Assembly: GCA_025936205.1 (NCBI GenBank)
Contig: JAICTU010000201.1
Location: forward strand, 1 to 15,182
Source: Polyangiaceae bacterium
GTDB lineage: Bacteria; Myxococcota; Polyangia; Polyangiales; Polyangiaceae
Reading direction: 5' to 3'
DNA: 15,182 nt
The notes below the pieces were generated by a model. The model was given only the letters and a program-made list of their open reading frames with translations, searched no databases and was not told the origin of the DNA. The position numbers and the translations under genes were made by a program. Positions 1 to 7,095 of the stretch are shown piece by piece. Position 1 is the first letter of the stretch, and each line of letters opens with the position of its first letter.

Positions 1-560
1 CACCAGCCAAAATGGTCCACGAAATCGGGCAGAGGTTTGTCTTTGCGCAGACCGCAGGCGTCGCCCAGTCGGGCTGCGACGGCGCGCGCGCCCTGCGCGC
101 ACAGCTCGAACGGATCCTCGCCGAGAGCGGCGAACAAGGCCAGCCCACCCGTGCCACCGAGGTGCGGATCCCCCGTCTCCGCGAGCAACTCCAGGCGCCC
201 TTCGGGGTGACCCCGCAGGGAGAATCGGAATGGCTCGTCGAGCAGCGGCACCAGGATCAGCCATCCTCCTGCGGACAGCTCGGCGATCAGAAACTGAGTT
301 TCCGCGGGCACATCCGCGAGCCGGGTCCCCACCGCGGGTTTCATCCAGTAGGGCTCATAGCGATGGCACACGCCGAAACGGCGCAGCGCGAGCAACTTGC
401 CCGCGTTGAACAGCAAGCGCGAGGCGCTGCGCGAAGCCCGGGCGCGCAAAAACACGCCCAGCCCCAGCGCATCGGCCTCGACGCTCAGGCCGGAGTCCAG
501 CTCCGCGAGCAGCAGTCGTTCCCCCGCTACCAGGCTCGTGCCCACGAGATCCAGCGGCAT
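1..560 (-). CDS. Raffinose synthase/Sip1 family (GH36-like) glycosidase, N-terminal part, truncated by window edge
   Basis: This reading frame is open from an ATG at 560-558 to position 1 and has no stop, so it continues off the left edge with about 186 residues visible. An in-frame TGA at 569-567 limits the start to this ATG or a later GTG. The translation begins MPLDLVGTSLVAGERLLLAE. It reaches the segment PLPDFVDHFGW, and the next two bases TG fit a Cys codon. That gives FGWC, the start of the DxFGWCTWDAFY-type block found in raffinose synthase/seed imbibition (Sip1) proteins, which are related to GH36 alpha-galactosidases. The visible part corresponds to the N-terminal beta-sandwich region of that family (established knowledge), and the catalytic barrel lies outside the window. 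No clear Shine-Dalgarno sequence precedes the start. Substrate cannot be judged; alpha-galactoside metabolism is the family expectation. Confidence 0.8.
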   Translation of the reverse strand, partial: MPLDLVGTSLVAGERLLLAELDSGLSVEADALGLGVFLRARASRSASRLLFNAGKLLALRRFGVCHRYEPYWMKPAVGTRLADVPAETQFLIAELSAGGWLILVPLLDEPFRFSLRGHPEGRLELLAETGDPHLGGTGGLALFAALGEDPFELCAQGARAVAARLGDACGLRKDKPLPDFVDHFGW

Positions 561-599
561 GCTATGTCACAGTAGTAGCCGAGCTACGCCCGGTCTGTC

Positions 600-1295
600 A
601 TGAGCTTCGCGTCTCACCCCGCGCTGATCCGCCTGCAGGGCGTGAACAAGTCGTATCAGAGCGGCGGCGCGTCCCTGCGCGTGCTCAAGGACCTCGACCT
701 GACGATCCGCGAGGGCGAGCTGGTCAGCATCATGGGCTCTTCGGGCTCGGGTAAATCCACGTTGCTCAATATCCTCGGCTTGCTCGACGACTACGACACG
801 GGCAGCTACCACCTGGGTGACACGCTGATTCAGAACCTCGGGGAGCGACGCGCCGCCCAGTATCGCAACCGTTTCATCGGATTTGTCTTCCAGTCGTTCA
901 ATTTGCTCGCGTTCAAGAGCGCCGTGGAGAACGTGGCGTTGCCGCTTTACTATCAAGGCGTCCCGCGCAAGGAGCGCAATCGGCTGGCTCGCGAGTACCT
1001 GCGCAAGGTCGATCTCGAAGATCGGGCGGAGCACCTGCCCAGCCAGCTCTCGGGCGGTCAAAAGCAGCGCGTCGCGATCGCGCGTGCGCTGATCGCCAAG
1101 CCCCGGCTGCTGCTCGCCGACGAACCGACGGGGGCGCTCGACTCGGACACCTCGGTGCAGCTCATGGAGCTGCTGCGCGCCATCAATCGACAGGGCATCA
1201 CCATGGTCATCGTCACGCATGAGCCGGACATTGCGGCACGCACGGACCGCGTCATCACCCTGCGCGACGGGCGCATCTTGCGCGCCACCAGCTGA
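600..1295 (+). CDS. ABC transporter ATP-binding protein (MacB/LolD type)
   Basis: This is a 231-residue ATPase that powers the MacB-like permeases encoded next to it. All the ABC motifs are visible: Walker A GSSGSGKST (about residues 46-54), Q-loop Gln98, signature LSGGQKQ (about 150-156), Walker B LLLADEPT (about 170-177) with the following GALD, and the switch His in VTHE (about 207). The length and the GALD after Walker B fit the LolD/MacB subfamily of stand-alone ATPases, which work with FtsX-fold permeases by mechanotransmission rather than classic substrate passage (family knowledge). It starts the operon, and the next gene begins 16 bp after its stop. The upstream gap to the divergent gene is only 39 bp and has no clear ribosome binding site before the ATG. 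Confidence 0.93.
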   Translation: MSFASHPALIRLQGVNKSYQSGGASLRVLKDLDLTIREGELVSIMGSSGSGKSTLLNILGLLDDYDTGSYHLGDTLIQNLGERRAAQYRNRFIGFVFQSFNLLAFKSAVENVALPLYYQGVPRKERNRLAREYLRKVDLEDRAEHLPSQLSGGQKQRVAIARALIAKPRLLLADEPTGALDSDTSVQLMELLRAINRQGITMVIVTHEPDIAARTDRVITLRDGRILRATS

Positions 1296-1311
1296 ACATG
1301 GACAGCTGATC

Positions 1312-2544
1312 ATGGATACGTGGCACGAAGTCTTCGAGGTACTGCGGCGCAACAAGCTGCGCGCGAGCCTGACCGGGTCCAGCGTCGCCTGGGGTATCTT
1401 CCTTCTGGTGTTGCTGATCGCTGCCGGCAACGGGCTGCGGCACGGTGTGGAGTGGGAGTTCCGGGATGACGCCACCAATTCCGTGTCGCTGCGCCGTGGC
1501 AAGACCTCGCTGCCATTTCAAGGGCACGCGCCAGGGCGCACCGTGTATCTGCAGAACGCCGACCTGGAGGCCTTGCGCGCGGAGGTGCCGGGCGTGGATC
1601 ACATGACGGGGCGCTTCTTCCTCTGGGGCGTCACGCCCATCAGCCGCGGCAATCGCAGTGCCGGGTTCGACGTGCGAGGCTGCCACCCGGATCATCAGTT
1701 CCTGGAGCAGACGATCATCGTCGCCGGGCGCTACATCAATGAGCTCGACGTGAGCGAGCGGCGCAAGGTCGCCGTGATCGGCACTGCAGTAAAGAAAACC
1801 CTGTTCGGCGAGGGCGAAGACGCGCTCGGTCAAATGATCAACCTGCGCGGGGTCAATTACCAGGTCATCGGGCTGTTCGACGACGTTGGGGGGGAGGGGG
1901 AGGTGCGCCGGGTCTACATCCCGCTCTCGACCGCGCAGGCTTTGTACAAGGGCGGCGACACCATGCACCAGATCTGGTTTACGACCGGCAGCGCGAGCGT
2001 CGCAGAGAGCGAGGCCATGGTCGCCCGCAGCCGCCAGCTGATCGCCGAACGCCACCATTTTGACCCCAACGACCGGCGTGCCGTGCCGGCGAGCAATAAC
2101 CTGCTGCGCTTTCGCCAGCTCATGGATGTGTTCGACTGGGTGCGCGCGTTCGTGTGGGTGGTGGGCATCGGGACCTTGTTCGCGGGCATTGTGGGCGTGA
2201 GCAACATCATGATCATCTCGGTCCAGGAGCGCACCCTGGAGATCGGCATCCGCAAAGCGATCGGTGCGCCGCCGAGCTCGATCGTGGGGATGATCTTGCT
2301 CGAGGCCTTGCTGCTCACGTCGCTCGCGGGCTATCTGGGCTTGATCGCGGGCGTGGGCCTGGTGGAGGCGTTCCGGCGCTATCTGCCGGAGAACGACTAC
2401 ATCCGAAATCCGACGGTCGACGTGCGCGTGGCCGTGGTAGCTACCCTGGTGTTGATCGCGGCGGGCGCGCTCGCGGGGCTCCTGCCGGCGCTGGCGGCGG
2501 CTCGCGTGAGGCCGGTCGTCGCCATGCGCAACGCCCAGGCCTGA
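1312..2544 (+). CDS. MacB/FtsX-type ABC transporter permease (first of a pair)
   Basis: This is a 410-residue inner-membrane permease. I chose the ATG at 1312 because it gives MDTWHEVFEVLRRNKLRASL, which aligns with the N-terminus of its neighbour (LDTWHEVFSTLQKNVLRTLM). An in-frame start further upstream would overlap the ATPase gene. The order is a short cytoplasmic amphipathic stretch, TM1 at about residues 20-42, a large extracytoplasmic MacB periplasmic-core region, then three TM segments near the C-terminus in the FtsX domain. Motifs include VGVSNIMIISVQERTLEIGIRKAIGA, broken here as VGVSNIM then ERTLEIGIRKAIG, characteristic of FtsX permeases. In families of this sort two non-identical permeases form a heterodimer with one ATPase. 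The WxEVFxxLRxNKLR...AWGIF N-terminus resembles Bacteroidota-type permeases from memory, which is an inference. Confidence 0.92.
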   Translation: MDTWHEVFEVLRRNKLRASLTGSSVAWGIFLLVLLIAAGNGLRHGVEWEFRDDATNSVSLRRGKTSLPFQGHAPGRTVYLQNADLEALRAEVPGVDHMTGRFFLWGVTPISRGNRSAGFDVRGCHPDHQFLEQTIIVAGRYINELDVSERRKVAVIGTAVKKTLFGEGEDALGQMINLRGVNYQVIGLFDDVGGEGEVRRVYIPLSTAQALYKGGDTMHQIWFTTGSASVAESEAMVARSRQLIAERHHFDPNDRRAVPASNNLLRFRQLMDVFDWVRAFVWVVGIGTLFAGIVGVSNIMIISVQERTLEIGIRKAIGAPPSSIVGMILLEALLLTSLAGYLGLIAGVGLVEAFRRYLPENDYIRNPTVDVRVAVVATLVLIAAGALAGLLPALAAARVRPVVAMRNAQA

Positions 2545-2569
2545 AAAGGGACGGCAACAGGGACCACGC

Positions 2570-3820
2570 ATGCTCGACCTCGACACCTGGCACGAAGTCT
2601 TCTCCACGCTGCAGAAGAACGTGCTGCGCACGCTGATGACCGCCTGGGGCGTGTTCTGGGGCGCGTTCATGCTGGTGATCATGCTGGGCATTGGCCGCGG
2701 GCTGGAAGATGGCGTCACGCGCAACATGGCCTCGCTCTCCGCGAACAATGTGTACCTCTGGGGCGGGCGCAGTTCGGTGCCGCACGCCGGGCTCGCGCTC
2801 GGGCGCCCGCTCCGCCTCGACCTCCAGGACGTGGCGGAGGTGCAGCAGCTACCCGGTGCGGTCGCCGTGACTCCCAGCATCGAGCTAGGAGGTTGGCGCC
2901 AGGGAACAAATATCGCCTACGGCGACAAGGTCAGCAGCTTTGGCCTGCGCGGGGAGGCTCCGCAGTATCTCGAGGTGCAGGTGGACCGCCCGTATCTCGG
3001 GCGTTTCATCAACGAGACGGACATGGCCGAGCGGCGCAAGGTGGTCGTGATCGGCGAGGAAGTGCGTCGTCAGCTCATTCCCGATGCCATCTTGCCGATC
3101 GGCGAGTACCTACAGATCCGCGGCGTATACTTTCAAATCGTGGGCGTGATCGCCTCGCTGCAAGGCGGCGATGACGCCGAGCGCGTCAACAACAGCGTGT
3201 TCGTGCCCTTCAGCACCTTCCAGACTGCCTTCAACGGCCGGGGCCGTGTGGGCGTCATCGGCGTGCGTCTCGACCAGGGCGCGGACTCCGAGCAGTTCGA
3301 GCAGAGCGCGCGGCGCCTGCTGGCGGCGCGGCACCGCGCAGCGCCCGAGGATCCCCAGGCGGTCGGCTCCTTCAATCTGTCCAAGCAGACGCAACGTGTG
3401 GTGAGCCTGTTTCGTGGTGTGAGCGCTTTCGTGTGGTTCGTGTGTATCTGCACGCTGCTCGCCGGCGCGCTGGGCGTGAGCAACATCATGCTGATCAGCG
3501 TCAAGGAGCGCACGCGCGAGTTCGGGGTGCGCAAGGCGCTCGGGGCGACGCCGGGGTCCGTGATCCGCCTGGTGCTGCAGGAGGCGTGCGTGCTCACCGG
3601 GCTGGCAGGCTACCTGGGGGTGGTGGCGGGCGTGCTCGGGCTGGAGCTGATGTCCCGCCATGCCAGCTCGCAGCAGGGGCCGCTCGCGCCGCCCAGCGTC
3701 GACTTGGGGGTTGCCTCGTGCGCGACTTTGGTGTTGGTGTTTGCTGGTCTGCTGGCGGGGATCGCGCCCGCGCGGCACGCCGCGCGCATTCGCCCCGTCG
3801 TGGCTCTGAGGTCAGAATGA
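2570..3820 (+). CDS. MacB/FtsX-type ABC transporter permease (second of a pair)
   Basis: This is a 416-residue paralogue of the preceding permease. The start is the ATG at 2570, preceded by AGGGA at 2559-2563 with a 6-nt spacer, a good ribosome binding site. It has the same plan: TM1 at about residues 22-45 (TAWGVFWGAFMLVIML), a MacB-type extracytoplasmic domain and a C-terminal FtsX domain with three TM helices. The hallmark LGVSNIMLISVKERTREFG and RKALGATPGS motifs are present. The two permeases are clearly diverged, which fits a heterodimer rather than a recent duplication. The gene ends in ATGA (3817-3820), overlapping the start of the fusion-protein gene by 4 bp, a sign of translational coupling. 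Substrate is unknown; MacAB relatives export macrolides, lipopeptides, toxins or lipoproteins. Confidence 0.92.
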   Translation: MLDLDTWHEVFSTLQKNVLRTLMTAWGVFWGAFMLVIMLGIGRGLEDGVTRNMASLSANNVYLWGGRSSVPHAGLALGRPLRLDLQDVAEVQQLPGAVAVTPSIELGGWRQGTNIAYGDKVSSFGLRGEAPQYLEVQVDRPYLGRFINETDMAERRKVVVIGEEVRRQLIPDAILPIGEYLQIRGVYFQIVGVIASLQGGDDAERVNNSVFVPFSTFQTAFNGRGRVGVIGVRLDQGADSEQFEQSARRLLAARHRAAPEDPQAVGSFNLSKQTQRVVSLFRGVSAFVWFVCICTLLAGALGVSNIMLISVKERTREFGVRKALGATPGSVIRLVLQEACVLTGLAGYLGVVAGVLGLELMSRHASSQQGPLAPPSVDLGVASCATLVLVFAGLLAGIAPARHAARIRPVVALRSE

Positions 3821-4932
3821 TTCGTCGTATCCTGCCCTGGCTGCTGTCCGTGACCATCCTGGGACTGTTCACCTGGACGCTGGTCTTCCTGTACCAGAAG
3901 TCCAAGGAGGCCCCTCAGGTCTTCAAGACGGCGAGCCCGGAGCTGCGCAGCATCGTGCAGAAGACGGTGGCGGCGGGAGCGATCGTGCCGCGCCGTGAGG
4001 TGAGCATCAAGCCAAGAGTGTCGGGCATCATCCAGCGGCTGGCGGTGGCGCCGGGCCAGCTGGTGCACGCCGGCGACGAGATCGCGGAGATCAAGATCGT
4101 CCCCAACGTGGTCAACCTGAATGCGGCCGAGGCGCGGCTCGCCGCGGCCCAGATCAGCGTCAAGACCCGCAAGCGGGAGTATGAGCGGCTGCGGGAGCTG
4201 AAGAAGCAGCAGCTCGTGGCCGACGCCGAATACAACCGTAGCGAGCTCGACTACAACCTGGCCGAGCAAGAGCTCACCGCGGCGGGCAGCAACTTGCAGC
4301 TGATCAAGGATGGCGCGATCCGGGGCTCGGGCAAGATCTCCAACGTCGTCACCTCCACGCTCGAAGGCATGATCATCGATGTTCCCGTCAAGGAGGGCGC
4401 ATCTGTGATCGAGACCAACAACTTCAACGAGGGCACTTCGATCGCGTCCGTGGCAGACATGCAGGACATGATCTTCTCCGGCTTCGTCGATGAGAGCGAG
4501 GTCGGCAAGCTCACGGAAGGCATGCCGGTCAGCATCACCATCGGCGCGCTCACGGGACAGAAATTCGACGGAAGGCTGGAGTATATCGCGCCCAAGGGCA
4601 CCAATCACGACGGCACCATCGAGTTCGAGGTGCGCGCGGCGCTCACGATCCCGCCCGGCAGCTTCGTGCGCGCGAACTACAGCGCGAACGCCGATATCAT
4701 CCTGGATCGGCGCGAGCGAGTGCTGGCCATCAACGAGCGGTTGCTGCAATTCGAAGGCAGCCGGCCCTTCGTCGAGGTGCAGAGCACGGCTGCGGAGCCG
4801 GCATACGAGAAGCGCTTCGTAGAGCTGGGCTTGAGCGACGGAGTGCAGGTCGAGGTCTTGAGGGGGCTCACGGCGCAGGACAAGATCAAGGTGCCGGTGG
4901 GAGTCTCGGCGCCCGCGCCCAAGGGCGGTTGA
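3817..4932 (+). CDS. Periplasmic membrane fusion protein (MacA/HlyD-like efflux adaptor)
   Basis: This is a 371-residue adaptor that would link the MacB-like permeases to an outer-membrane channel. The frame is open much further upstream, but I chose the ATG at 3817. It overlaps the previous stop (ATGA), has GAGG at 3808-3811 with a 5-nt spacer, and starts a clean signal anchor (MIRRILPWLLSVTILGLFTW). Domains in order are: N-terminal membrane anchor (about residues 5-27), a barrel-sandwich lipoyl-like half (SGIIQRLAVAPGQLVHAGDEI, about 68-90), an alpha-helical hairpin rich in charged residues (about 100-150), the second lipoyl half (STLEGMIIDVPVKEGASV), then a beta-barrel and a membrane-proximal domain. 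This is the MacA/HlyD architecture. No TolC homologue follows, so the outer-membrane partner must be encoded elsewhere. Confidence 0.92.
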   Translation: MIRRILPWLLSVTILGLFTWTLVFLYQKSKEAPQVFKTASPELRSIVQKTVAAGAIVPRREVSIKPRVSGIIQRLAVAPGQLVHAGDEIAEIKIVPNVVNLNAAEARLAAAQISVKTRKREYERLRELKKQQLVADAEYNRSELDYNLAEQELTAAGSNLQLIKDGAIRGSGKISNVVTSTLEGMIIDVPVKEGASVIETNNFNEGTSIASVADMQDMIFSGFVDESEVGKLTEGMPVSITIGALTGQKFDGRLEYIAPKGTNHDGTIEFEVRAALTIPPGSFVRANYSANADIILDRRERVLAINERLLQFEGSRPFVEVQSTAAEPAYEKRFVELGLSDGVQVEVLRGLTAQDKIKVPVGVSAPAPKGG

Positions 4933-4942
4933 GCTCGCCACG

Positions 4943-4958
4943 AACTACGCTTGTAGTT
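4943..4958. promoter_or_regulatory. Upstream BlaI/MecI-like operator dyad (O1)
   Basis: The sequence AACTAC-GCTT-GTAGTT is a perfect 6-bp inverted repeat around a 4-nt centre. It lies 10 bp after the fusion-protein stop and overlaps the first two bases of the predicted -35 box of the next gene. The TAC...GTA core resembles operators of the BlaI/MecI/CopY winged-helix repressor family, whose sites share a TACA/TGTA core (family knowledge). The identity of the bound regulator is inferred, and no such regulator gene is in the window. Confidence 0.55.
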
Positions 4959-4986
4959 GACGGCTGGCACGCCCGTGAACTACACA
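4957..4986 (+). promoter_or_regulatory. Putative sigma70-type promoter of the SMP-30-like gene
   Basis: A -35 box TTGACG (4957-4962) is separated by 18 bp from a -10 box TACACA (4981-4986). The -35 box matches the consensus at 5 of 6 positions and the -10 box only at 3 of 6. The predicted transcription start falls near 4993, next to the ATG at 4994, which would give a leaderless mRNA. This fits the absence of any Shine-Dalgarno sequence. The weak -10 box keeps confidence moderate. Confidence 0.45.
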
Positions 4987-4993
4987 TGTAGTC
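4978..4993. promoter_or_regulatory. Downstream BlaI/MecI-like operator dyad (O2) covering the -10 region
   Basis: The sequence AACTAC-ACAT-GTAGTC contains the 14-bp dyad ACTACANNTGTAGT, a close match to BlaI/MecI-type operators. It is 35 bp downstream of O1, overlaps the predicted -10 box and ends directly before the ATG at 4994. A repressor bound here would block RNA polymerase. Two copies at fixed spacing beside one gene make chance unlikely. Confidence 0.6.
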
Positions 4994-5998
4994 ATGAAAT
5001 TGCGCTCCGTCTGCGTACTGATCGCTCTGCTTCCGGGCAGCGTTGGCTGCATCCGTCCGAACGCATTGAGCCTGGAGTCGTCCGGCTCCGCGTTGCTCGT
5101 GCAGCGCGCGGGGCTGTACCCGGAGACGCTGGAATACGACGCCCGACGCGACCAGTTCCTGGTGGGCTCCTTCCGCGAAGGCGCGGTTTACGCGATCGAC
5201 AGTGCCGGTCGCGCCACGCGCATCGTCGATGATCCGCGGCTCTGCTCCGTACTCGGCATCGCGATCGACGGTCCGCGCAACCGACTCTGGGCCGTCAACT
5301 CCGACCTCGGCGCATGTGCGCGCCCCTCGTTGGCCGGTCCCAAGCGGTTGGCCGGGGTCGGCGTCTATGACCTGTCGAGTGGGGAGCCGCTGCTCTACGC
5401 CGACCTGGCGCCGCTCGTGCCTGGGCCGCACTTGCTGAACGGTCTCGCACTCGATGCCGCGGGCAATGCCTACATCACCGATAGCCTGTCGCCGGCGATC
5501 TATGAGGTCGACGCCGCGGGTAACCCCTCGCTGTTCCTGCAGAGTGCCCAGTTCACGGGCGAGGGTATCAACCTGAACGGCGTCGTCGTCCATCCGGATG
5601 GCTACCTGCTCGTGATCAAGAAGAGCGATGGAAGCCTGTTCAAGGTCCCGTTGAACGAACCCACGCGCTTCTCGCGCGTGGCGATCACAGAGCGCTTCGT
5701 CGGCGGCGACGGGCTCGTGCTGACGGGAAGGCGCGAGCTGCTGATCGTCTCCAATCAGGTGCCCCATCAGGCCGCCAACTCCGCCTCGGCGCTGTCGAGT
5801 GACGACGGGTGGGCGAGCGCGGTGCTGCGCGCGGTCGAGCCGCTCGGAAACTCGTACCCCACCACGGCGGTGCTGCGGGGCGACGGGCTCTACGTCGTGC
5901 AAAGCCAGCTCGACGAGCTCATTCAGGCCCCGCCGGAGCGCAAAGCCGGGCTGCACGCCCGGGCAACGATCCGCCGGATCGGCAGCGTCGTGCCCTGA
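4994..5998 (+). CDS. SMP-30/gluconolactonase-like beta-propeller protein, probable lipoprotein
   Basis: This is a 334-residue protein. The N-terminus MKLRSVCVLIALLPGSVGC looks like a lipoprotein signal with the lipidated Cys at about residue 19, although the lipobox (SVGC) is not ideal. The rest reads as a six-bladed propeller of the SMP-30/LRE/NHL type. Repeated blade segments include YPETLEYDARRDQFLVGSF, VLGIAIDGPRNRLWAVNSD, LLNGLALDAAGNAYITDSL and LNGVVVHPDGYLLVIKK, then GGDGLVLTGRRELLIVSN. The Glu, Asn and Asp in the PETLEYD, LNGLALD and GGDGLVL segments are candidates for the family's metal ligands. It probably acts as a lactonase or esterase, or as a non-catalytic propeller, at the periplasmic face. 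It follows the efflux operon by 61 bp but has its own promoter with two operator dyads, so it is probably regulated separately. Confidence 0.8.
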   Translation: MKLRSVCVLIALLPGSVGCIRPNALSLESSGSALLVQRAGLYPETLEYDARRDQFLVGSFREGAVYAIDSAGRATRIVDDPRLCSVLGIAIDGPRNRLWAVNSDLGACARPSLAGPKRLAGVGVYDLSSGEPLLYADLAPLVPGPHLLNGLALDAAGNAYITDSLSPAIYEVDAAGNPSLFLQSAQFTGEGINLNGVVVHPDGYLLVIKKSDGSLFKVPLNEPTRFSRVAITERFVGGDGLVLTGRRELLIVSNQVPHQAANSASALSSDDGWASAVLRAVEPLGNSYPTTAVLRGDGLYVVQSQLDELIQAPPERKAGLHARATIRRIGSVVP

Positions 5999-6030
5999 AT
6001 CAGGGGTAGGGCTCGCAGCTGTCGCGCGCC

Positions 6031-6061
6031 GAGCGGCACCAGAATATGCCCCCTGCCGCTC
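6031..6061 (+). terminator. Inverted repeat downstream of the SMP-30-like gene, possible terminator
   Basis: GAGCGGCA (6031-6038) and TGCCGCTC (6054-6061) form a perfect 8-bp stem with a 15-nt loop, 33 nt after the stop at 5998. No U-tract follows, so intrinsic termination is uncertain. The rest of the 158-bp gap shows nothing else definite apart from the palindrome CACTAGTG at 6085-6092. Confidence 0.35.
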
Positions 6062-6156
6062 ACAGTTAAGCCGCCCCGGGGTGTCACTAGTGCAGGGCAG
6101 CGGGGGCGACGTATTGGGGGGTGCCAGCTGCGAGCTTTCGCTCGAGGGGAGGGGAA

Positions 6157-7095
6157 ATGTCGTACGTCACACCCGTGCTCGGCCACGCCCGGGGCGGTTT
6201 AACTGCCGGGCTCGGCTCGATCGTGGTGTCGCTGGCTCTGGCTGGCTGCAGCGAATCCAGCCACGAGGCGGCGGGTCCGCTCGGGCAGCTGTCACTGCGG
6301 CTGGCGGCGGTGAGCGCAAAGGCAGAAGAGTATCTGCTCACGGACGCCACGTTTCACTACTCGGGCGCCTCCGAGGGAATCATCGAGGTGCCGGAAGGCG
6401 ACCCGAGCTTTCGTACCATCTTGCCCGCGGGAGACTACGGCATCGAGCTGCTCGATGGCTGGCGGCTGCAGCGCAACAGCGCAGCGGGCTTCGTGCCGGT
6501 CGCGGCAGAGCTCGTCTCGGACAACCCCGCGCCGTTCAGCATCCAGGCCTCGCAGGTGTCACCACTATCGTTCCAATTCAGGACCGGCGCAGGCCTCGTC
6601 GGCAGCGAGGGTGTGCTCGATCTCAGCGTCGGCGTCGACGACTCGGAGGATGCGACGGCCGGCAATGGCTGCCCGAACGAGCTCTGCGGTCCGATCAGCA
6701 TCGACTTCGAGGACCAAGCTCCCGGGACCGTGATCAGCGATCAATACGCGGGCTATCTGAGCTTCTCGACGCCCGCCGAGGCCCCGGTGGTGGTGCGCGT
6801 AATCGCCCCCAGTGCTGGTCACGCGCTGTGTGCGGACACACCGGACACGACGCAATGCCACTTCGAGATGGACCTCACCTTCACGCGGCCTGTCGAGGGG
6901 CTGTCGCTATCAGTTCTGAACTCTTCGAGGACGATCGTGACACACGGTTCGGGGATCGCCACCCGAACCGTGCTCAGCACGTCGCTGCAGAGCTTTGCTG
7001 ATCTGCACGAGGTGACCCGCGTTCAGTTCACGCCCATCGGACCCCTGGGCAGCATTCGTTCACTCGGTTTCAGCGTGATCCCGCGCGTGGACTGA
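6157..7095 (+). CDS. Hypothetical lipoprotein with a C-terminal beta-sandwich-like region
   Basis: This is a 312-residue protein of unknown function. I chose the ATG at 6157 because a purine-rich ribosome binding site (GAGGGGAGGGG, about 6144-6154) sits just upstream, and the product then starts with a clean lipoprotein signal. The canonical lipobox LAGC has its Cys at residue 31. Residues 40-165 look like secreted beta-rich sequence (GQLSLRLAAVSAKAEEYLL, ILPAGDYGIELLDGW). Residues 171-177 hold a short Cys pair (CPNELC), and a second pair is Cys225/Cys234. From about residue 181 comes SIDFEDQAPGTVISDQYAG, a segment type seen in secreted and PEP-CTERM-like proteins that open with DFE...GTxxxxQYAG (recalled, not searched). 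No catalytic motif is visible. It probably sits in the cell envelope. Confidence 0.75.
   Translation: MSYVTPVLGHARGGLTAGLGSIVVSLALAGCSESSHEAAGPLGQLSLRLAAVSAKAEEYLLTDATFHYSGASEGIIEVPEGDPSFRTILPAGDYGIELLDGWRLQRNSAAGFVPVAAELVSDNPAPFSIQASQVSPLSFQFRTGAGLVGSEGVLDLSVGVDDSEDATAGNGCPNELCGPISIDFEDQAPGTVISDQYAGYLSFSTPAEAPVVVRVIAPSAGHALCADTPDTTQCHFEMDLTFTRPVEGLSLSVLNSSRTIVTHGSGIATRTVLSTSLQSFADLHEVTRVQFTPIGPLGSIRSLGFSVIPRVD

Noticed and set aside
12..575. 187-codon + strand open frame at the left edge
   Set aside because: It is opposite the Sip1-like frame, which carries the family-specific FGW(C) block. The + strand product is Gln/Arg-rich and featureless.
1255..2880. 541-codon open frame on the - strand across both permease genes
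   Set aside because: It spans two real genes and their junction and is His/Arg/Ala-rich with no motif. It is a GC-driven antisense shadow.
3433..3816. 128-codon upstream extension of the membrane fusion protein frame
   Set aside because: It overlaps the permease C-terminal FtsX domain and is Arg/Ala/Gly-rich without homology. The ATG at 3817 has a Shine-Dalgarno sequence and a signal anchor.
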